From Montanilutibacter psychrotolerans (GTDB taxonomy: Bacteria > Pseudomonadota > Gammaproteobacteria > Xanthomonadales > Xanthomonadaceae): 64,000 bases of DNA. Made by a program: the position numbers and the translations under genes. This document shows positions 45,381 through 54,834 of the stretch, one piece after another. The DNA lies in NCBI RefSeq assembly GCF_003719825.1, contig NZ_RIBS01000005.1, forward strand, positions 248,001-312,000, read 5' to 3'. The notes beneath the pieces were generated by a model that was not told where the DNA came from, made no database searches, and was given only the letters and a program-made list of their open reading frames with translations. How positions within the stretch are numbered: the stretch's first letter is position 1; every line of letters starts with the position of its first letter.

Positions 45381-46697
45381 TCAGCGGAGCAGTCGTGTGA
45401 GCCGCACCGTCCCCGGTACCGCGCGGGCGGTCAGCGGAAAGCGCAGGCCCAGCGGTTCCGGCTCGACCACGGGCTTGCTGGCAGCCGCCAGTTGCGCGGC
45501 AGCGTGCACCTTGAGCAGGCCATAGCGTTCCATCAGCCCGCACAGAATCCAGAAGTTGGCCATGATCACGCTGTCGAAGAACGGGCTGCCGTACATGTTG
45601 CCCAAGGCCATGGAGACGACGGCCAGCGTGAAACCCAGTTCGAACGTGCGCAGCCCCATCCGGGCGGGACCGGCAGACCGGCGCAAGCGGCGCGCCAGCA
45701 CCCATAGCCGCCAGAACACCCACAGCAGCGCCAGAAGCCCCAATGGCCCGCACTCTGCCAGGGTCAGCAGGAAACCGTTGTGGGCGTCCTTTCCGGCGTA
45801 GTTGGTGTAGTTGCCGATGTGCCCGGTGAATCGCCCCAGGCCAACGCCGGCAGGGTGATCGCGCAGCATGTCGATCGTGCCTTCCCAGATCGTGAAGCGG
45901 CTGGTCGTGCTGAGGTCGAACGTCACCGCGCCACTGGGATCCACCTGCTGTGTCTGTTGGACACGGTCGACGACGCTTCCGGGCAGGAAGCTGGTCGCGG
46001 TCGCGGCCAGCAACAGGGTGGCGAGAACCGCGGCAGGAATGCTTCGCCAGACCAGCACCACCATGATCCCGAACAGCGCAATCAAATAGGACTGGCGCGA
46101 GTAAGTGAGCATGATCGCCACGGCCAGGATCACGCTGCCCGCGATCGCCGCCGCACGCGGGACCCGCCCCAGCTTGGGCTGCAGCGCGGCAGCGGTCAGC
46201 ATCGGCAGGAACATCGAGAAGAACACGCCGGCGCGATTGGCCATTCGGATCTGGCCGAACGGACCCACGGCCCGCTGCGTTTCCGAGAACTCACCCAGGT
46301 TGAAGCGCAGCCCTTGCAGAAGCGCTTCAAACCCGGCGGCAACGGCCACCAGAAGCACTACGACGATCAGCTGTTTGGTGGCTTTCAGGTCCAGCCCGCA
46401 TTTCCGGTACGCCAGGTACAGGAACGGGAAGAGCACGGCGACCTTGGCTTCGCGCAGGTCCTTGCCGGCGTTGGACATGTCGTGCCATTGCGCGGCGATG
46501 AAGCCGATCGCCATCGCAAGGAACAACGCGACCAGCGGCGGAAAGAGATAGCCAGGCTGTTTCAGGTGCGGCGGATCGGGCTCGCGCAGGAACAGCGCCA
46601 TCACCAGCAGGGCGACCGAAACACCGACGCTGACGTCCGGCGGAAAGTGGGCCGTGTTCGGCAGCAGCACGATCGGAATGGCGTAGATCAGACGCAT
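45381..46697 (-). CDS. O-antigen ligase/polymerase (Wzy/WaaL-family) membrane protein
   Basis: A 438-aa inner-membrane protein with about ten to twelve helices and a large periplasmic loop carrying the O-antigen ligase domain pattern: MLTYSRQSYLIALFGIMVV, RFTIWEGTIDMLRDHPAGVG, LGRFTGHIGNYTNYAGKDAHNGF-type segment (HNGFLLTLAECG). It should polymerise lipid-linked repeats in the periplasm. With the flippase at 33493 and the chain-length regulator at 52543 it completes a Wzx/Wzy pathway. The ATG at 46697 (MRLIYAIP) has GAGA upstream; a GTG eight codons earlier is an alternative. Confidence 0.87.
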   Translation of the reverse strand: MRLIYAIPIVLLPNTAHFPPDVSVGVSVALLVMALFLREPDPPHLKQPGYLFPPLVALFLAMAIGFIAAQWHDMSNAGKDLREAKVAVLFPFLYLAYRKCGLDLKATKQLIVVVLLVAVAAGFEALLQGLRFNLGEFSETQRAVGPFGQIRMANRAGVFFSMFLPMLTAAALQPKLGRVPRAAAIAGSVILAVAIMLTYSRQSYLIALFGIMVVLVWRSIPAAVLATLLLAATATSFLPGSVVDRVQQTQQVDPSGAVTFDLSTTSRFTIWEGTIDMLRDHPAGVGLGRFTGHIGNYTNYAGKDAHNGFLLTLAECGPLGLLALLWVFWRLWVLARRLRRSAGPARMGLRTFELGFTLAVVSMALGNMYGSPFFDSVIMANFWILCGLMERYGLLKVHAAAQLAAASKPVVEPEPLGLRFPLTARAVPGTVRLTRLLR

Positions 46698-46754
46698 GGT
46701 CTCAATCCGCCCCGCCGGCACTGATGACCGCGTTTGGCAGTGACGATACGGTGC

Positions 46755-47915
46755 TCATTTCGCCGATCCGCGGGTAGGGTGCGCGATCAACTGGGAGCTG
46801 GACTGGCTGGCGCGAAGGCAACGGTCATACACGGCCGCTGTCGCCGCGCCGAGCGCCGCGCCGGTGTGGTGCTGTTCGACGTGCTGCCGGGCCCCGTGCG
46901 CCAGGCGAAAGCGGAGCGCGGGGTCGGCCATGTGCGCCATCGCACTGGCCAGCGCGTTGACATCGTCCGACCGGAACAACATCCCGGTGCGCCCGTTGTC
47001 GATCAGCTCGGGGCTGCCACCCACCGCGGACGCAATCACCGGGCAGCCCGCGGCCATCGCCTCTAGCACGGCGTTGGAAAGGCCTTCGAAGTGCGAGGGA
47101 AGCACCAGGAAGTCGGCCGCCTGCATCAGCCGTGTCGCGTCGTTTCGTTCGCCCAGGAAGCTCAGGTCGTCGGTGATGTCCTGGTCGTGGGCGAGCTGTC
47201 GCGTCGATGACTGGGCCGGCCCTTCGCCAACGAGCGCGACCCACGGACGTTGCGCGGGTGCCAGGGCCGCCAGCGCGCGCACCAGGCATGGCAGGTTCTT
47301 GACCGGTACCAGTCGTCCGACGAACAGCCCGAACAGCCGCCCAGCCGGCACGCCAATCGAACGCCTCATCCGCTCGCGCTCGCCAGCGGCGATGGGCGTG
47401 GGGACATCGACGCCATTGGCAACCGTGGCGAACATCGCGTCGGGCATGCGGGTACGCCGGGCGGTCGCGGTCGCGCCTGCGCTGGAGTTGGCGATGACGG
47501 CGGCACTTCGGCCCAGGACAAGGCGCTTGAGCCACCAGAACCAGGCAGGCCGGTCGAGTGCAAAGCTTCGTTCTGATGCCACCAGCAACGGCTGCCGTCC
47601 GGACAACGGGCGTGCCAGCACCGACGCCAGTTCCGCGGTCAACGAGAATGCGTGGATGAGCGCGTAGTCGCGCCGGCGCAACAACCGGGCGAAGGCGAAG
47701 AGGAATCGCAGGTCCACCCGACGGCGTTTGGGCACGAAGTGCACGGGGATACCATCGCGGCGGATCGCATCGACCAGGAACGAGTCGCTGCGGAAGTAGG
47801 CAAGCTCGGGTTCCCAGCGCTGCCGATCCAGGCCCTTGAGCAACTGCTGGACCTGGCGCTGGCTTCCGCCAACTTCCATGCCGTCGATCACCACCAGCAG
47901 CCGATCACGCCGCAT
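46755..47915 (-). CDS. GT4-family glycosyltransferase
   Basis: A 386-aa GT-B fold enzyme for EPS repeat assembly on the cytoplasmic face. The N-terminal domain has VVIDGMEVGGSQRQVQQLL. The C-terminal nucleotide-sugar domain has LFVGRLVPVKNLPCLVRAL, LVGEGPAQ and the GT4 EX7E motif in SHFEGLSNAVLEAMAAGCPV. Its start overlaps the previous GT4 gene by 11 bases, so the two are translationally linked. Donor and acceptor are not predictable. Confidence 0.92.
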   Translation of the reverse strand: MRRDRLLVVIDGMEVGGSQRQVQQLLKGLDRQRWEPELAYFRSDSFLVDAIRRDGIPVHFVPKRRRVDLRFLFAFARLLRRRDYALIHAFSLTAELASVLARPLSGRQPLLVASERSFALDRPAWFWWLKRLVLGRSAAVIANSSAGATATARRTRMPDAMFATVANGVDVPTPIAAGERERMRRSIGVPAGRLFGLFVGRLVPVKNLPCLVRALAALAPAQRPWVALVGEGPAQSSTRQLAHDQDITDDLSFLGERNDATRLMQAADFLVLPSHFEGLSNAVLEAMAAGCPVIASAVGGSPELIDNGRTGMLFRSDDVNALASAMAHMADPALRFRLAHGARQHVEQHHTGAALGAATAAVYDRCLRASQSSSQLIAHPTRGSAK

Positions 47916-49224
47916 CGCCGATGGCCCCCGTCATCAAGCCATGCAGCTTGATGGCTTCCTTTCGCGCGTCGAACTCCAGCTCGATTCGCTGGCGCGCCGC
48001 GATCGACAGCCGCGTGCGCAGCGGCGCATCCTCCAACAATCGCCGGAGCGCGCGCGCCAGCGCGGTTGCACTGCGCTCCTCGGCCAGCAGTCCGTGCACG
48101 TCATGGCCGATCAGTTCCGGGACGCCCGAGACCGGGCAGCTCACGACCGGGCACCCCGACGCCATCGCCTCCATCAAGGCCACCGGAATGCCATCGCGGC
48201 TGCCGTTGGCAGCGATCTGGCAGGGAAGGGTGAACACGGTGGCCGTTGCCAATGCCGCTCGAACGACTTCCTGCGGTTGTGCGCCAGCCAGGGTGACGTG
48301 GTGCTGGAGCCGGTGACGCTCGATGGCCGCCTGCAGGTCCTGTCGCGCCGGACCTTCGCCGATCACCGTGCAGTGAAATGCGGTGCCGCCATCGCGCAGT
48401 AGTGCCAGGGCGTCGATGAGGGTGTGGAAGCCCTTCTCGGGCGAGAGTCGTCCCACGCCCACGATGCGGTTTCCGGTTCGGTTGTCGGCTTGCCACGGAA
48501 TCTGGCGCAGGTCGACACCGCAGTGCACCACCTTCAGTTTGCGCGGCGCCAACGTGGAGACATTGCGGTCGAGCCAGTCGACGTTGTGCCGGGAAATCGT
48601 GATGGCCAGCGCCGCATCGGCGATCTTGCGCGGCAGCAGCTGCTGGTTCCTGAACACGTCGTGCGCATGGCAGGTGAATCCGAACGGACGCGACATCACG
48701 CGCGCCAGCGTCCACGCGGCGGTGGTCGGGTAGGTCGACCAATGAGCGTGAATGAACTGCGGATCGAACTGGCGCAGCCAGGAAAGCTGGCACAGGCTGC
48801 GCATCAGCGTGCCCAGCGATTTCGCCAGCACCGTCGGCGTGCGCCAGGTGTCAGCCACGATCGTTGCGGTCGCCCCAACCACCCGACGCGGATGCGTCAC
48901 CATCGCGCGCACGGCCAGGCCCACCGTCGCCAGCAGTCCGGGGGGCTGGCGCACGCGATCCAGCAGTGCGGCCGAATCCGCCTGCACCATCGATTCGGTG
49001 GAACGCTTGAGCGAGAGGATGCGCACGTCGACGCCTTCATCGATCAACGCATGGATCTCGCGGACGATGAACGTCTCCGACAGGCTGGGAAACTGGGAGA
49101 CCACGTACACCACGCGCCGCAATGCAGGGCCCGCGAGCTCCCGCGATTCTGCCCAAGGCTCCTGCGACGCCGCAGTGTGGGCGCCATCAGGACCATCAGG
49201 CCAATTGTCTGCCCTCGACTGCAT
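47905..49224 (-). CDS. GT4-family glycosyltransferase
   Basis: A 439-aa GT-B enzyme. N-terminal segments are VVYVVSQFPSLSETFIVREI and PQFIHAHWSTYPTTAAW, typical of colanic-acid/EPS transferases of the WcaL/AmsK type. The C-terminal domain has IVGVGRLSPEKGFHTLIDAL, VIGEGPARQDL and the EX7E region SRDGIPVALMEAMASGCPVV. The ATG at 49224 (MQSRADNW) is used; the frame continues upstream but runs into sequence without homology features. It overlaps the next GT4 by 11 bases and lies 89 bases from the GT2 gene upstream. Confidence 0.91.
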   Translation of the reverse strand: MQSRADNWPDGPDGAHTAASQEPWAESRELAGPALRRVVYVVSQFPSLSETFIVREIHALIDEGVDVRILSLKRSTESMVQADSAALLDRVRQPPGLLATVGLAVRAMVTHPRRVVGATATIVADTWRTPTVLAKSLGTLMRSLCQLSWLRQFDPQFIHAHWSTYPTTAAWTLARVMSRPFGFTCHAHDVFRNQQLLPRKIADAALAITISRHNVDWLDRNVSTLAPRKLKVVHCGVDLRQIPWQADNRTGNRIVGVGRLSPEKGFHTLIDALALLRDGGTAFHCTVIGEGPARQDLQAAIERHRLQHHVTLAGAQPQEVVRAALATATVFTLPCQIAANGSRDGIPVALMEAMASGCPVVSCPVSGVPELIGHDVHGLLAEERSATALARALRRLLEDAPLRTRLSIAARQRIELEFDARKEAIKLHGLMTGAIGDAA

Positions 49225-49313
49225 CGGCGTTGTCCCAACCCATCTCCAAGGAGAAACGTTGCTGGTCACGGTCGACGGCCAGTAGCCGGATGCAGGCGCG
49301 ATGCGCCGGCGTT

Positions 49314-50450
49314 CTAACGCAACGGCGTCCAGGTCACGATGCGTTCCCCGCGAAGGAACCGGAACAGGCTCACGGCCGATGCCAGGTTGGTCAGCAGGAA
49401 GTAGTACGGCTGGGCGAGGAGGCGTGACTTGGCGAACATGCGCAACGGCGTGAATCCGACCAACCCGGACAGCAGCACGATCAACTGCATCGCCAGCAAC
49501 CAGACATAGCGCCCCTGCATTGCGAGCGCCGCGTTGGCGAGGAACGCGATCATCCAGTAGACCGGCGACAGGTACCGCAGAAGCTTGTGCGACCACAGCT
49601 GCCAGGCAAACGCGCCAAAGCGCAGCGGATTGAGAAACCGCTTCTGTGTCGCCAGGGCCGCCAGGCTGCGCATGCCGACGCGCACGCGCATGGACAGTTC
49701 GCGATCCGGGTGGTCGAGGGTGTGCTCGTAGCAGAGTGCGTCCGGCTCCAGGATCGTGCGCAGACCTTGCTCGCGCACCACCATCGCGACCACGAAATCG
49801 CTGATCAGATCGGGGGCGATGGCGCGGTAGGCATCGCGGCGGATCGCGTACAGGCAGCCAGAGACGCCAATCAGCGAACCCAGCGCGCTCTCCGCCATCC
49901 GCAACATGATCTCGTAGTTCCAGTACGACGTGCCGCCTCGGCCGGTCGCATCGTCCTGCATCGCGACATAGGTCAGACGCCCGGCGACGCAGCCGACCGC
50001 CGGGTCATGGAAGTTGCGACAGATCGCCTGCAGCGCCTGCGTCTCGATCAGGGTCGTGGCATCGGTGAACAGCAGGATGTCCCCGGATGCCGCGGCGGCG
50101 GCCGCATTCTGGCAAGCCGTCTTCCCGCGGCGGCCTTCCACCCGAAGCAGGCGGACGTTGGGCAAGCCCAGGCCGAGCACGATCTGGTCGGTACCATCGC
50201 TCGACGCATCCGAAGCAACGATGACGTCGATCTGGCCCATCGGATAGTCCAGCGCTAGGACATTCCGGATCTTCTGCTCGATGTGCCGTTCTTCGTTGTA
50301 GGCGGTGATGACGACGGTGACCGAGGCGGAGACGAAGCCCTTGTCCGTCGTGCGCGGCCGGATGCGGGCAAGCGCGATCGCCAGGATCGGGTACCCCGCA
50401 TAGATGTACGCAAGCAGGGCGATCGCGCTCCAGAGCAGTGCCTCGAACAT
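49314..50450 (-). CDS. Membrane-bound GT2-family glycosyltransferase
   Basis: A 378-aa enzyme with one N-terminal helix (LLWSAIALLAYIYAGYPILA), a GT-A catalytic domain (VTVVITAYNEERHIEQKI, VIVASDASSDGTDQIV, a DXD-like LFTDATT, and VREQG) and about three C-terminal helices (SPVYWMIAFLANAALAM, WLLAMQLIVLLSGLVGF). This layout matches processive or EPS GT2 enzymes such as ExoU-like transferases. The ATG at 50450 has GGAG upstream. It lies 16 bases after the outer-membrane protein gene in the operon. Confidence 0.92.
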   Translation of the reverse strand: MFEALLWSAIALLAYIYAGYPILAIALARIRPRTTDKGFVSASVTVVITAYNEERHIEQKIRNVLALDYPMGQIDVIVASDASSDGTDQIVLGLGLPNVRLLRVEGRRGKTACQNAAAAAASGDILLFTDATTLIETQALQAICRNFHDPAVGCVAGRLTYVAMQDDATGRGGTSYWNYEIMLRMAESALGSLIGVSGCLYAIRRDAYRAIAPDLISDFVVAMVVREQGLRTILEPDALCYEHTLDHPDRELSMRVRVGMRSLAALATQKRFLNPLRFGAFAWQLWSHKLLRYLSPVYWMIAFLANAALAMQGRYVWLLAMQLIVLLSGLVGFTPLRMFAKSRLLAQPYYFLLTNLASAVSLFRFLRGERIVTWTPLR

Positions 50451-50466
50451 TCCCCTGACTCCGTCT

Positions 50467-51810
50467 TCAGCGCTTCCACCAGACCGTGAATTGCACCGCC
50501 TTCTCTTCGTAGCGCGGGTCGGAAAGGTTGGAGTCGCGCTCGTTCCAGATCGCCTCGGCGCGGTAGCCCCAGTGCCGCGTCAGCTGATAGTCGATGCCAA
50601 GGCTGTAGACGCGATCGCGGTGCTGTTCGTCGCGCGCAAGGAACTCACGCTTGCGCGCGGAACCACTCAGAAAGACGTTCATCCTCGGGCGCGGGCGGTA
50701 GTCGACCTGGAAGAACGCGCCGCGCTCTGTGCGATCACCGTCGGGCTGGTCGATGTAGCGAAGCCGCCTGTACATCGGGCGAAGCCTCAGCCCGAAGCGG
50801 TCCCCGGCATAGCGGTAGTCGAGCTCCAGGGCATGCTGGCGATACACACCGGCGGTCACCAGAGAATCGGAGATGTCCACCAGGTCGGGTGCCAGGGATT
50901 CATCGGGATCGCTCAACCGGATGATGAGGTCCTGTACCTCATCGGCAAACTGGTGCCGGCCGCGGAAGCGGAGCCGGTTCTGCGGAGAGATCTGCCATTG
51001 CACCGTCGCACGGGCAATGGCCGTCGAGGCATCACCGCCGGATTCGCGGTTCAAGCGCGAGTGACCGGCATCCAGCTGGTATTCGACGTTGCGCAGATTG
51101 CCTTCGTAGCGGACGAAGCCATCCTCCCGGGTGTAGTCGACGGTCGCACCCGGATCGTCGAATTCGGCCCGGGTATACGCCACGTTGAGCGATGCCTTGG
51201 ACGAGGGCGTCAAGTCGCGCTGCAGGGCCGCGGCCGCGCTGTAGCGCCTGCCGTCGAATCCGGTCGACACCTCGGCGGTGTTGTCGGCCGCGCGAAGATC
51301 GAGCTGCAGGCGGGTGGCATCGTCGAATCGCGCGAAATAGCTTGGCCCGGCGAGGAACACGTTCACGCGCTGCAGATTGCCCGGGTACCGGCCATCGCGC
51401 AGGTTGATCGACTCTTCGCTGAGGTAATCCTCGAACACCAGGCTCAGCCGCTCCGGGAGCAGCGACCAGTTGAGCTGTCCGGCAAACCGGCTACGGTTCT
51501 CGTCCGGGAACTCGTTGCCCCGGTAGTGGCGGCGTTCGATCTCGCCACGCGCTTCCAGCTTGATCGACGCACCTTCCTCCTTGACGTCGAACTTGAGGCG
51601 CGGGACGAGGACCGTCTCCGACACCTGGTTGTCTTCGCTGAGGTTGAGGTTGTCGCTGTGGAGCGCCACCACTTCGATCTGGTAGTTGATGCGCGCCGCG
51701 TTGGCCTGGCCGCCAAAGGTCGCCGCCAGGATCGCGGCGCACAGGACGGTCGGGCGCATGCGCGCGGCGGACGGGGAAGCGCGACGATCGCGTCGGTCAG
51801 ACGTTCTCAT
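50467..51810 (-). CDS. Outer-membrane beta-barrel protein of the EPS operon
   Basis: A 447-aa exported protein. A signal sequence (VLCAAILAATFGGQANA) is followed by alternating-pattern strands rich in Tyr/Arg/Asp (INYQIEVVALHSDNLNLSED, SLNVAYTRAEFDDPG, LRLRPMYRRLRYIDQ) and ends in an aromatic strand VQFTVWWKR. It resembles the EpsL-type barrels of exosortase-associated EPS operons, possibly the outer-membrane route for the polymer. I use the ATG at 51810, which overlaps the end of the BY-kinase-like gene; the ATG at 51759, right before the signal core, is an alternative. Confidence 0.78.
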   Translation of the reverse strand: MRTSDRRDRRASPSAARMRPTVLCAAILAATFGGQANAARINYQIEVVALHSDNLNLSEDNQVSETVLVPRLKFDVKEEGASIKLEARGEIERRHYRGNEFPDENRSRFAGQLNWSLLPERLSLVFEDYLSEESINLRDGRYPGNLQRVNVFLAGPSYFARFDDATRLQLDLRAADNTAEVSTGFDGRRYSAAAALQRDLTPSSKASLNVAYTRAEFDDPGATVDYTREDGFVRYEGNLRNVEYQLDAGHSRLNRESGGDASTAIARATVQWQISPQNRLRFRGRHQFADEVQDLIIRLSDPDESLAPDLVDISDSLVTAGVYRQHALELDYRYAGDRFGLRLRPMYRRLRYIDQPDGDRTERGAFFQVDYRPRPRMNVFLSGSARKREFLARDEQHRDRVYSLGIDYQLTRHWGYRAEAIWNERDSNLSDPRYEEKAVQFTVWWKR

Positions 51811-52546
51811 TGAACACCACGCCGGCAAACTTCAACGGGTCGAAGTTGGCGGCAGCGGCTGCGATGTCGGCCGCGGTGTTCCGGCCGTAGCCCGCAACCA
51901 GGACCACCACGTCAGCCAGTTCCGACAGCAGGCGGGCATCGGGCGCACCAAGGATCGGCGGGCTGTCGAGGAAGATGTATCGGTCCTTGTAGCTGCTTCG
52001 CAGCGAGTCCAGCAGCAAGCGCATGCGAAACGACATGAAGTACTCCGCTTCCAGGTCGCCGAACTGCGATTTCCCTGCCGGAATCAGTTTGAGGCGCGCA
52101 ACGCCGGTGCCGTAGATCATGCTTTCGACGTTGACCTCGGGGTCCTCGAGGTAGTTGATCAGACCGCCCTTGGACGCATCGATCTTCATCGTCGTGTGCT
52201 GCGTGGGATGGTGCAGGTTGCAATCGATCAGCAGCGCGGTCTTGGACTGGTCGAAGGTCATCGCGAGCGCGAGATTTCGAGCGACGAAGCTTCCCCCGCA
52301 CGTCGGACTGACCGGCGCGACGAGGGTGATGAAGTTGTCGTTCGAAATCGCCAGCAGCCGCGTGCGCAGCTCCCTGAACGAGTCGACCAGATGCCGGTTG
52401 GCGCCGTCGGCAAAGGGGATGAACGACCGATCGATCAGCTGGGAAGGCGTGAGCGTCGTCGGCTCGTTGCGCCGCACGACGCTTCGATGGTCGTCGACGC
52501 TCATCTTCTCCACGGATTCGGCCGCATGATGATTGAGGTCATTCAT
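51797..52546 (-). CDS. CpsD/EpsG-type BY-kinase-like protein with degenerate P-loop
   Basis: A 249-aa cytoplasmic protein with the fold of the ATPase domain of bacterial tyrosine kinases that pair with Wzz proteins. A SFRELRTRL segment, the A'-like motif ALLIDCNLHHP and the Walker-B-like YIFLDSPPIL are present. The P-loop reads SPTCGGSFVARN (about 80-91): glycine replaces the lysine of the normal GEGKS. There is also no tyrosine cluster at the C-terminus, which ends FNENV. It may therefore be a non-catalytic regulator of chain length. Its ATG overlaps the TGA of the chain-length gene. Confidence 0.82.
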   Translation of the reverse strand: MNDLNHHAAESVEKMSVDDHRSVVRRNEPTTLTPSQLIDRSFIPFADGANRHLVDSFRELRTRLLAISNDNFITLVAPVSPTCGGSFVARNLALAMTFDQSKTALLIDCNLHHPTQHTTMKIDASKGGLINYLEDPEVNVESMIYGTGVARLKLIPAGKSQFGDLEAEYFMSFRMRLLLDSLRSSYKDRYIFLDSPPILGAPDARLLSELADVVVLVAGYGRNTAADIAAAAANFDPLKFAGVVFNENV

Positions 52547-54132
52547 AGGACGTCCGCCACCTTCAGGAAGAGAACCAGCCCATAGATCAGCGGCACGGCG
52601 ACCAGCAGCAGTGACCCGATCCTCATTCGCTTGGCACGCAGTTCAAACTGGTTGTGCGTCATGTACAACGGGATCGTCCCCAGCACCGGCAGGCCCGCTT
52701 CGCGCTCGATCTGCAGCGGCAGGCGCACGCGGGGATCGTGCTTGACCAGGATCGACAGCAACAGCAGCGGAATGAGGATGGCCAGCACGATGCCGGTCAG
52801 CGCGAAGTGCATCAGGCGCAGCCCCGTGGGCAGCAGCGGGATCGACGCCGGCTCCTGGATCTGGAAACCCAGGCTTTGCCCGTCGGCATCCAGGCTCATC
52901 GAAACGCGTGCGTTCTCGCGCCGCTTGAGCAGGTCTTCGTACATTTCCCGGTTGACGTCGTGCGCGCGGGTCAATGCCGAGACCTCGCCCTCCGATCCGG
53001 CGATCCGGCGGCTGCGCTCCAGTTCCTCGCGCAGCAACGCCTGTGCGATGGCGACCCGGGATGCCGCCGCGGCGCCCTGGCTGCGGACGCCGGCGATCTG
53101 CGTCCGCAGTTGCTGGTAGACGGGATTCATCGACGGGGTCGAGCCGGGCAGGACGGTGGTTCCGCCGCTGTTGGCGCCGCTCCGCACCTGGGCCTGCATG
53201 TCACGGATCTGGTTGCGGACCCGGACCACGTCGGGGTGCTGATCCGTGTAGGACAGCATCAGTCGGCTCTCTTCGGCCTGCAGTGTGGCCAGCTGCACGT
53301 TGGCCTGGGCGGAGCGCGAAATGGTGGTGAGCTGGCTCTCGCGGGACAGCTGGCCCATCAGCTGACGCTCCTGGGCGCCAACCTGCGCGAGGTCCATGCT
53401 GGCGTTGTCTGTCGCCCGGCGCAGTTCCGCGATGCGGGCCGAGACGTCGGAGCCGACGCCCGGAAAGGCATCTGGATTGATGTTGCGATAGTCCTGGAGC
53501 TTCTTGTCCGCTTCGCCGAGCGCCTCCTGGTACTTCCCGACCTGGGCATCGATGAACTGGTACGCCGATTGGCTTGCGCGCGCCCGGGATTCCAGCACCT
53601 GCTCGATCAGCGCTTCGGAGAAGCGCTTGGTGACGGCGTAGGCACGCCGGGGATTGGAATCGGCGTAGGTGATCTTCACCAGGCTGAGCTTGGGATCGTT
53701 CGAGCGCGTCTGAGTGCGCTCGGTGACGGTGATGTCGGTACGTCCGATGATGCCGCGGATCAGTTGTTCCTTCTCCAGCTCGCTGAGGTGTCCGCCGACC
53801 CAACCTCCAGCGATCAGCACGTCGGCCATGACGCGACGGCCAAACAGCACATCGCGCGAGATGATGGCGCGGGACGAATCGTTGGGTGCCGTCGCCCGGC
53901 CCTCGAGCAGTGGCGCGATGGGCGTGTTGTCCTGGACCAGCACGGTCGCCGAGGACTTGTACGTGGGCGGATTGGTCAGGCCCCACGCCAGGAAGAACAG
54001 CGCCACCACTGCGAAGATGGTCGCCAAGGGAAGCAGGTAGCGGCGCGCTTCCTTGAAGGCAATCGGCAGCAGTCCCAGCACAGGCGGGCGTTCGGGCCCC
54101 GGACCGGGCAGTTGCCTGTATACGGTGTTCAC
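52543..54132 (-). CDS. Wzz-type polysaccharide chain-length determinant (XrtA-system-like)
   Basis: A 529-aa polysaccharide co-polymerase. An N-terminal membrane helix (YLLPLATIFAVVALFFLAWG) precedes the periplasmic Wzz domain with long coiled-coil stretches (about 190-400, such as QLMGQLSRESQLTTISRSAQ). A second helix pair near the C-terminus (FALTGIVLAILIPLLLLSIL; LLLVAVPLIYGLVLFL) closes it. Size and layout resemble the chain-length proteins of exosortase-A loci. No kinase domain is fused; that role lies in the next gene. The GTG start at 54132 overlaps the previous stop (GTGA). Confidence 0.9.
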   Translation of the reverse strand: MNTVYRQLPGPGPERPPVLGLLPIAFKEARRYLLPLATIFAVVALFFLAWGLTNPPTYKSSATVLVQDNTPIAPLLEGRATAPNDSSRAIISRDVLFGRRVMADVLIAGGWVGGHLSELEKEQLIRGIIGRTDITVTERTQTRSNDPKLSLVKITYADSNPRRAYAVTKRFSEALIEQVLESRARASQSAYQFIDAQVGKYQEALGEADKKLQDYRNINPDAFPGVGSDVSARIAELRRATDNASMDLAQVGAQERQLMGQLSRESQLTTISRSAQANVQLATLQAEESRLMLSYTDQHPDVVRVRNQIRDMQAQVRSGANSGGTTVLPGSTPSMNPVYQQLRTQIAGVRSQGAAAASRVAIAQALLREELERSRRIAGSEGEVSALTRAHDVNREMYEDLLKRRENARVSMSLDADGQSLGFQIQEPASIPLLPTGLRLMHFALTGIVLAILIPLLLLSILVKHDPRVRLPLQIEREAGLPVLGTIPLYMTHNQFELRAKRMRIGSLLLVAVPLIYGLVLFLKVADVL

Positions 54133-54743
54133 AGTACGCGCTCCGGAACCGTGATCACGTCACCGGGGGCGACCTTGTAGTTGGTGGTGAGGTCGCCGTT
54201 CTCGAGGATGTCGCCAAGCTGCACGCCGTAGGCCTGCGCGCTCGGGCCGTTGGTACGGTGCAGGCTGGAGCGGTCGGGGGCGGCGAATTCGGTGACGCCG
54301 CCGGCAGCCAGCACGGCATCCAGCACCGTCATGCCCTGGCGATAGGGGATCGAAACCGGCTGACGGACCGCACCGGTGACGCGCACCCGGGACAGGTACT
54401 CGTGACTGCGCAGCTCGGTGAGGATGACCGTGACCTGCGCCTCGCGAACGAATGCGCCCAGCTTTTCCTGCAGCTCCTTGGCGACGGCGTCGGGCGTTCG
54501 ACCGCCGGCCACGATGTCGCCGACCAGGGGCACGGAGATCCTGCCGTCGGGGCGCACGGGAGCGGTGACACCCAGTTCGGGATTGCGCCAGACCGACACC
54601 TGGACAATGTCGTCGACACCGATCAGGTAGTCGTCTGCCGGGGGAGGGGCCTGTGGGGCGCCGGACATCAGGTTGCCCGAGGAAGCGCAACCGGAAAGCA
54701 GCAGAAGCAGGCACAAGGCCCGAAGGGCAGATGCGACGCGCAT
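54129..54743 (-). CDS. Wza-type polysaccharide export lipoprotein (SLBB/Poly_export)
   Basis: A 204-aa outer-membrane/periplasmic export protein. A lipoprotein signal (LCLLLLLSGC, Cys about 19) precedes a poly-export domain (DDYLIGVDDIVQVSVWRNPE, RPDGRISVPLVGDIVAGGRT) and one SLBB domain (VRVTGAVRQPVSIPYRQGMT, VLDAVLAAGGVTEFA). It is short compared with E. coli Wza and matches the compact proteins of EPS/exosortase loci. It is the first gene of the minus-strand EPS run. The ATG at 54743 precedes a canonical signal. Confidence 0.93.
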   Translation of the reverse strand: MRVASALRALCLLLLLSGCASSGNLMSGAPQAPPPADDYLIGVDDIVQVSVWRNPELGVTAPVRPDGRISVPLVGDIVAGGRTPDAVAKELQEKLGAFVREAQVTVILTELRSHEYLSRVRVTGAVRQPVSIPYRQGMTVLDAVLAAGGVTEFAAPDRSSLHRTNGPSAQAYGVQLGDILENGDLTTNYKVAPGDVITVPERVL

Positions 54744-54813
54744 GGCGATTCTCCGATTGTCCCCACTTGGGCAACGCCGTTCTCAGGTGCACCCGGCCAA
54801 CCCGCGGCACGGC

Positions 54814-54834
54814 ATCTGACCGGGGCGGTCAGAT
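54814..54834 (-). terminator. Hairpin at the end of the epimerase gene
   Basis: ATCTGACC (54814-54821) pairs with GGTCAGAT (54827-54834) around GGGGC, and the stem includes the epimerase stop codon. There is no T-tract after it on the minus strand, so it may be an attenuator between precursor genes and the EPS operon, or chance. Confidence 0.3.
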
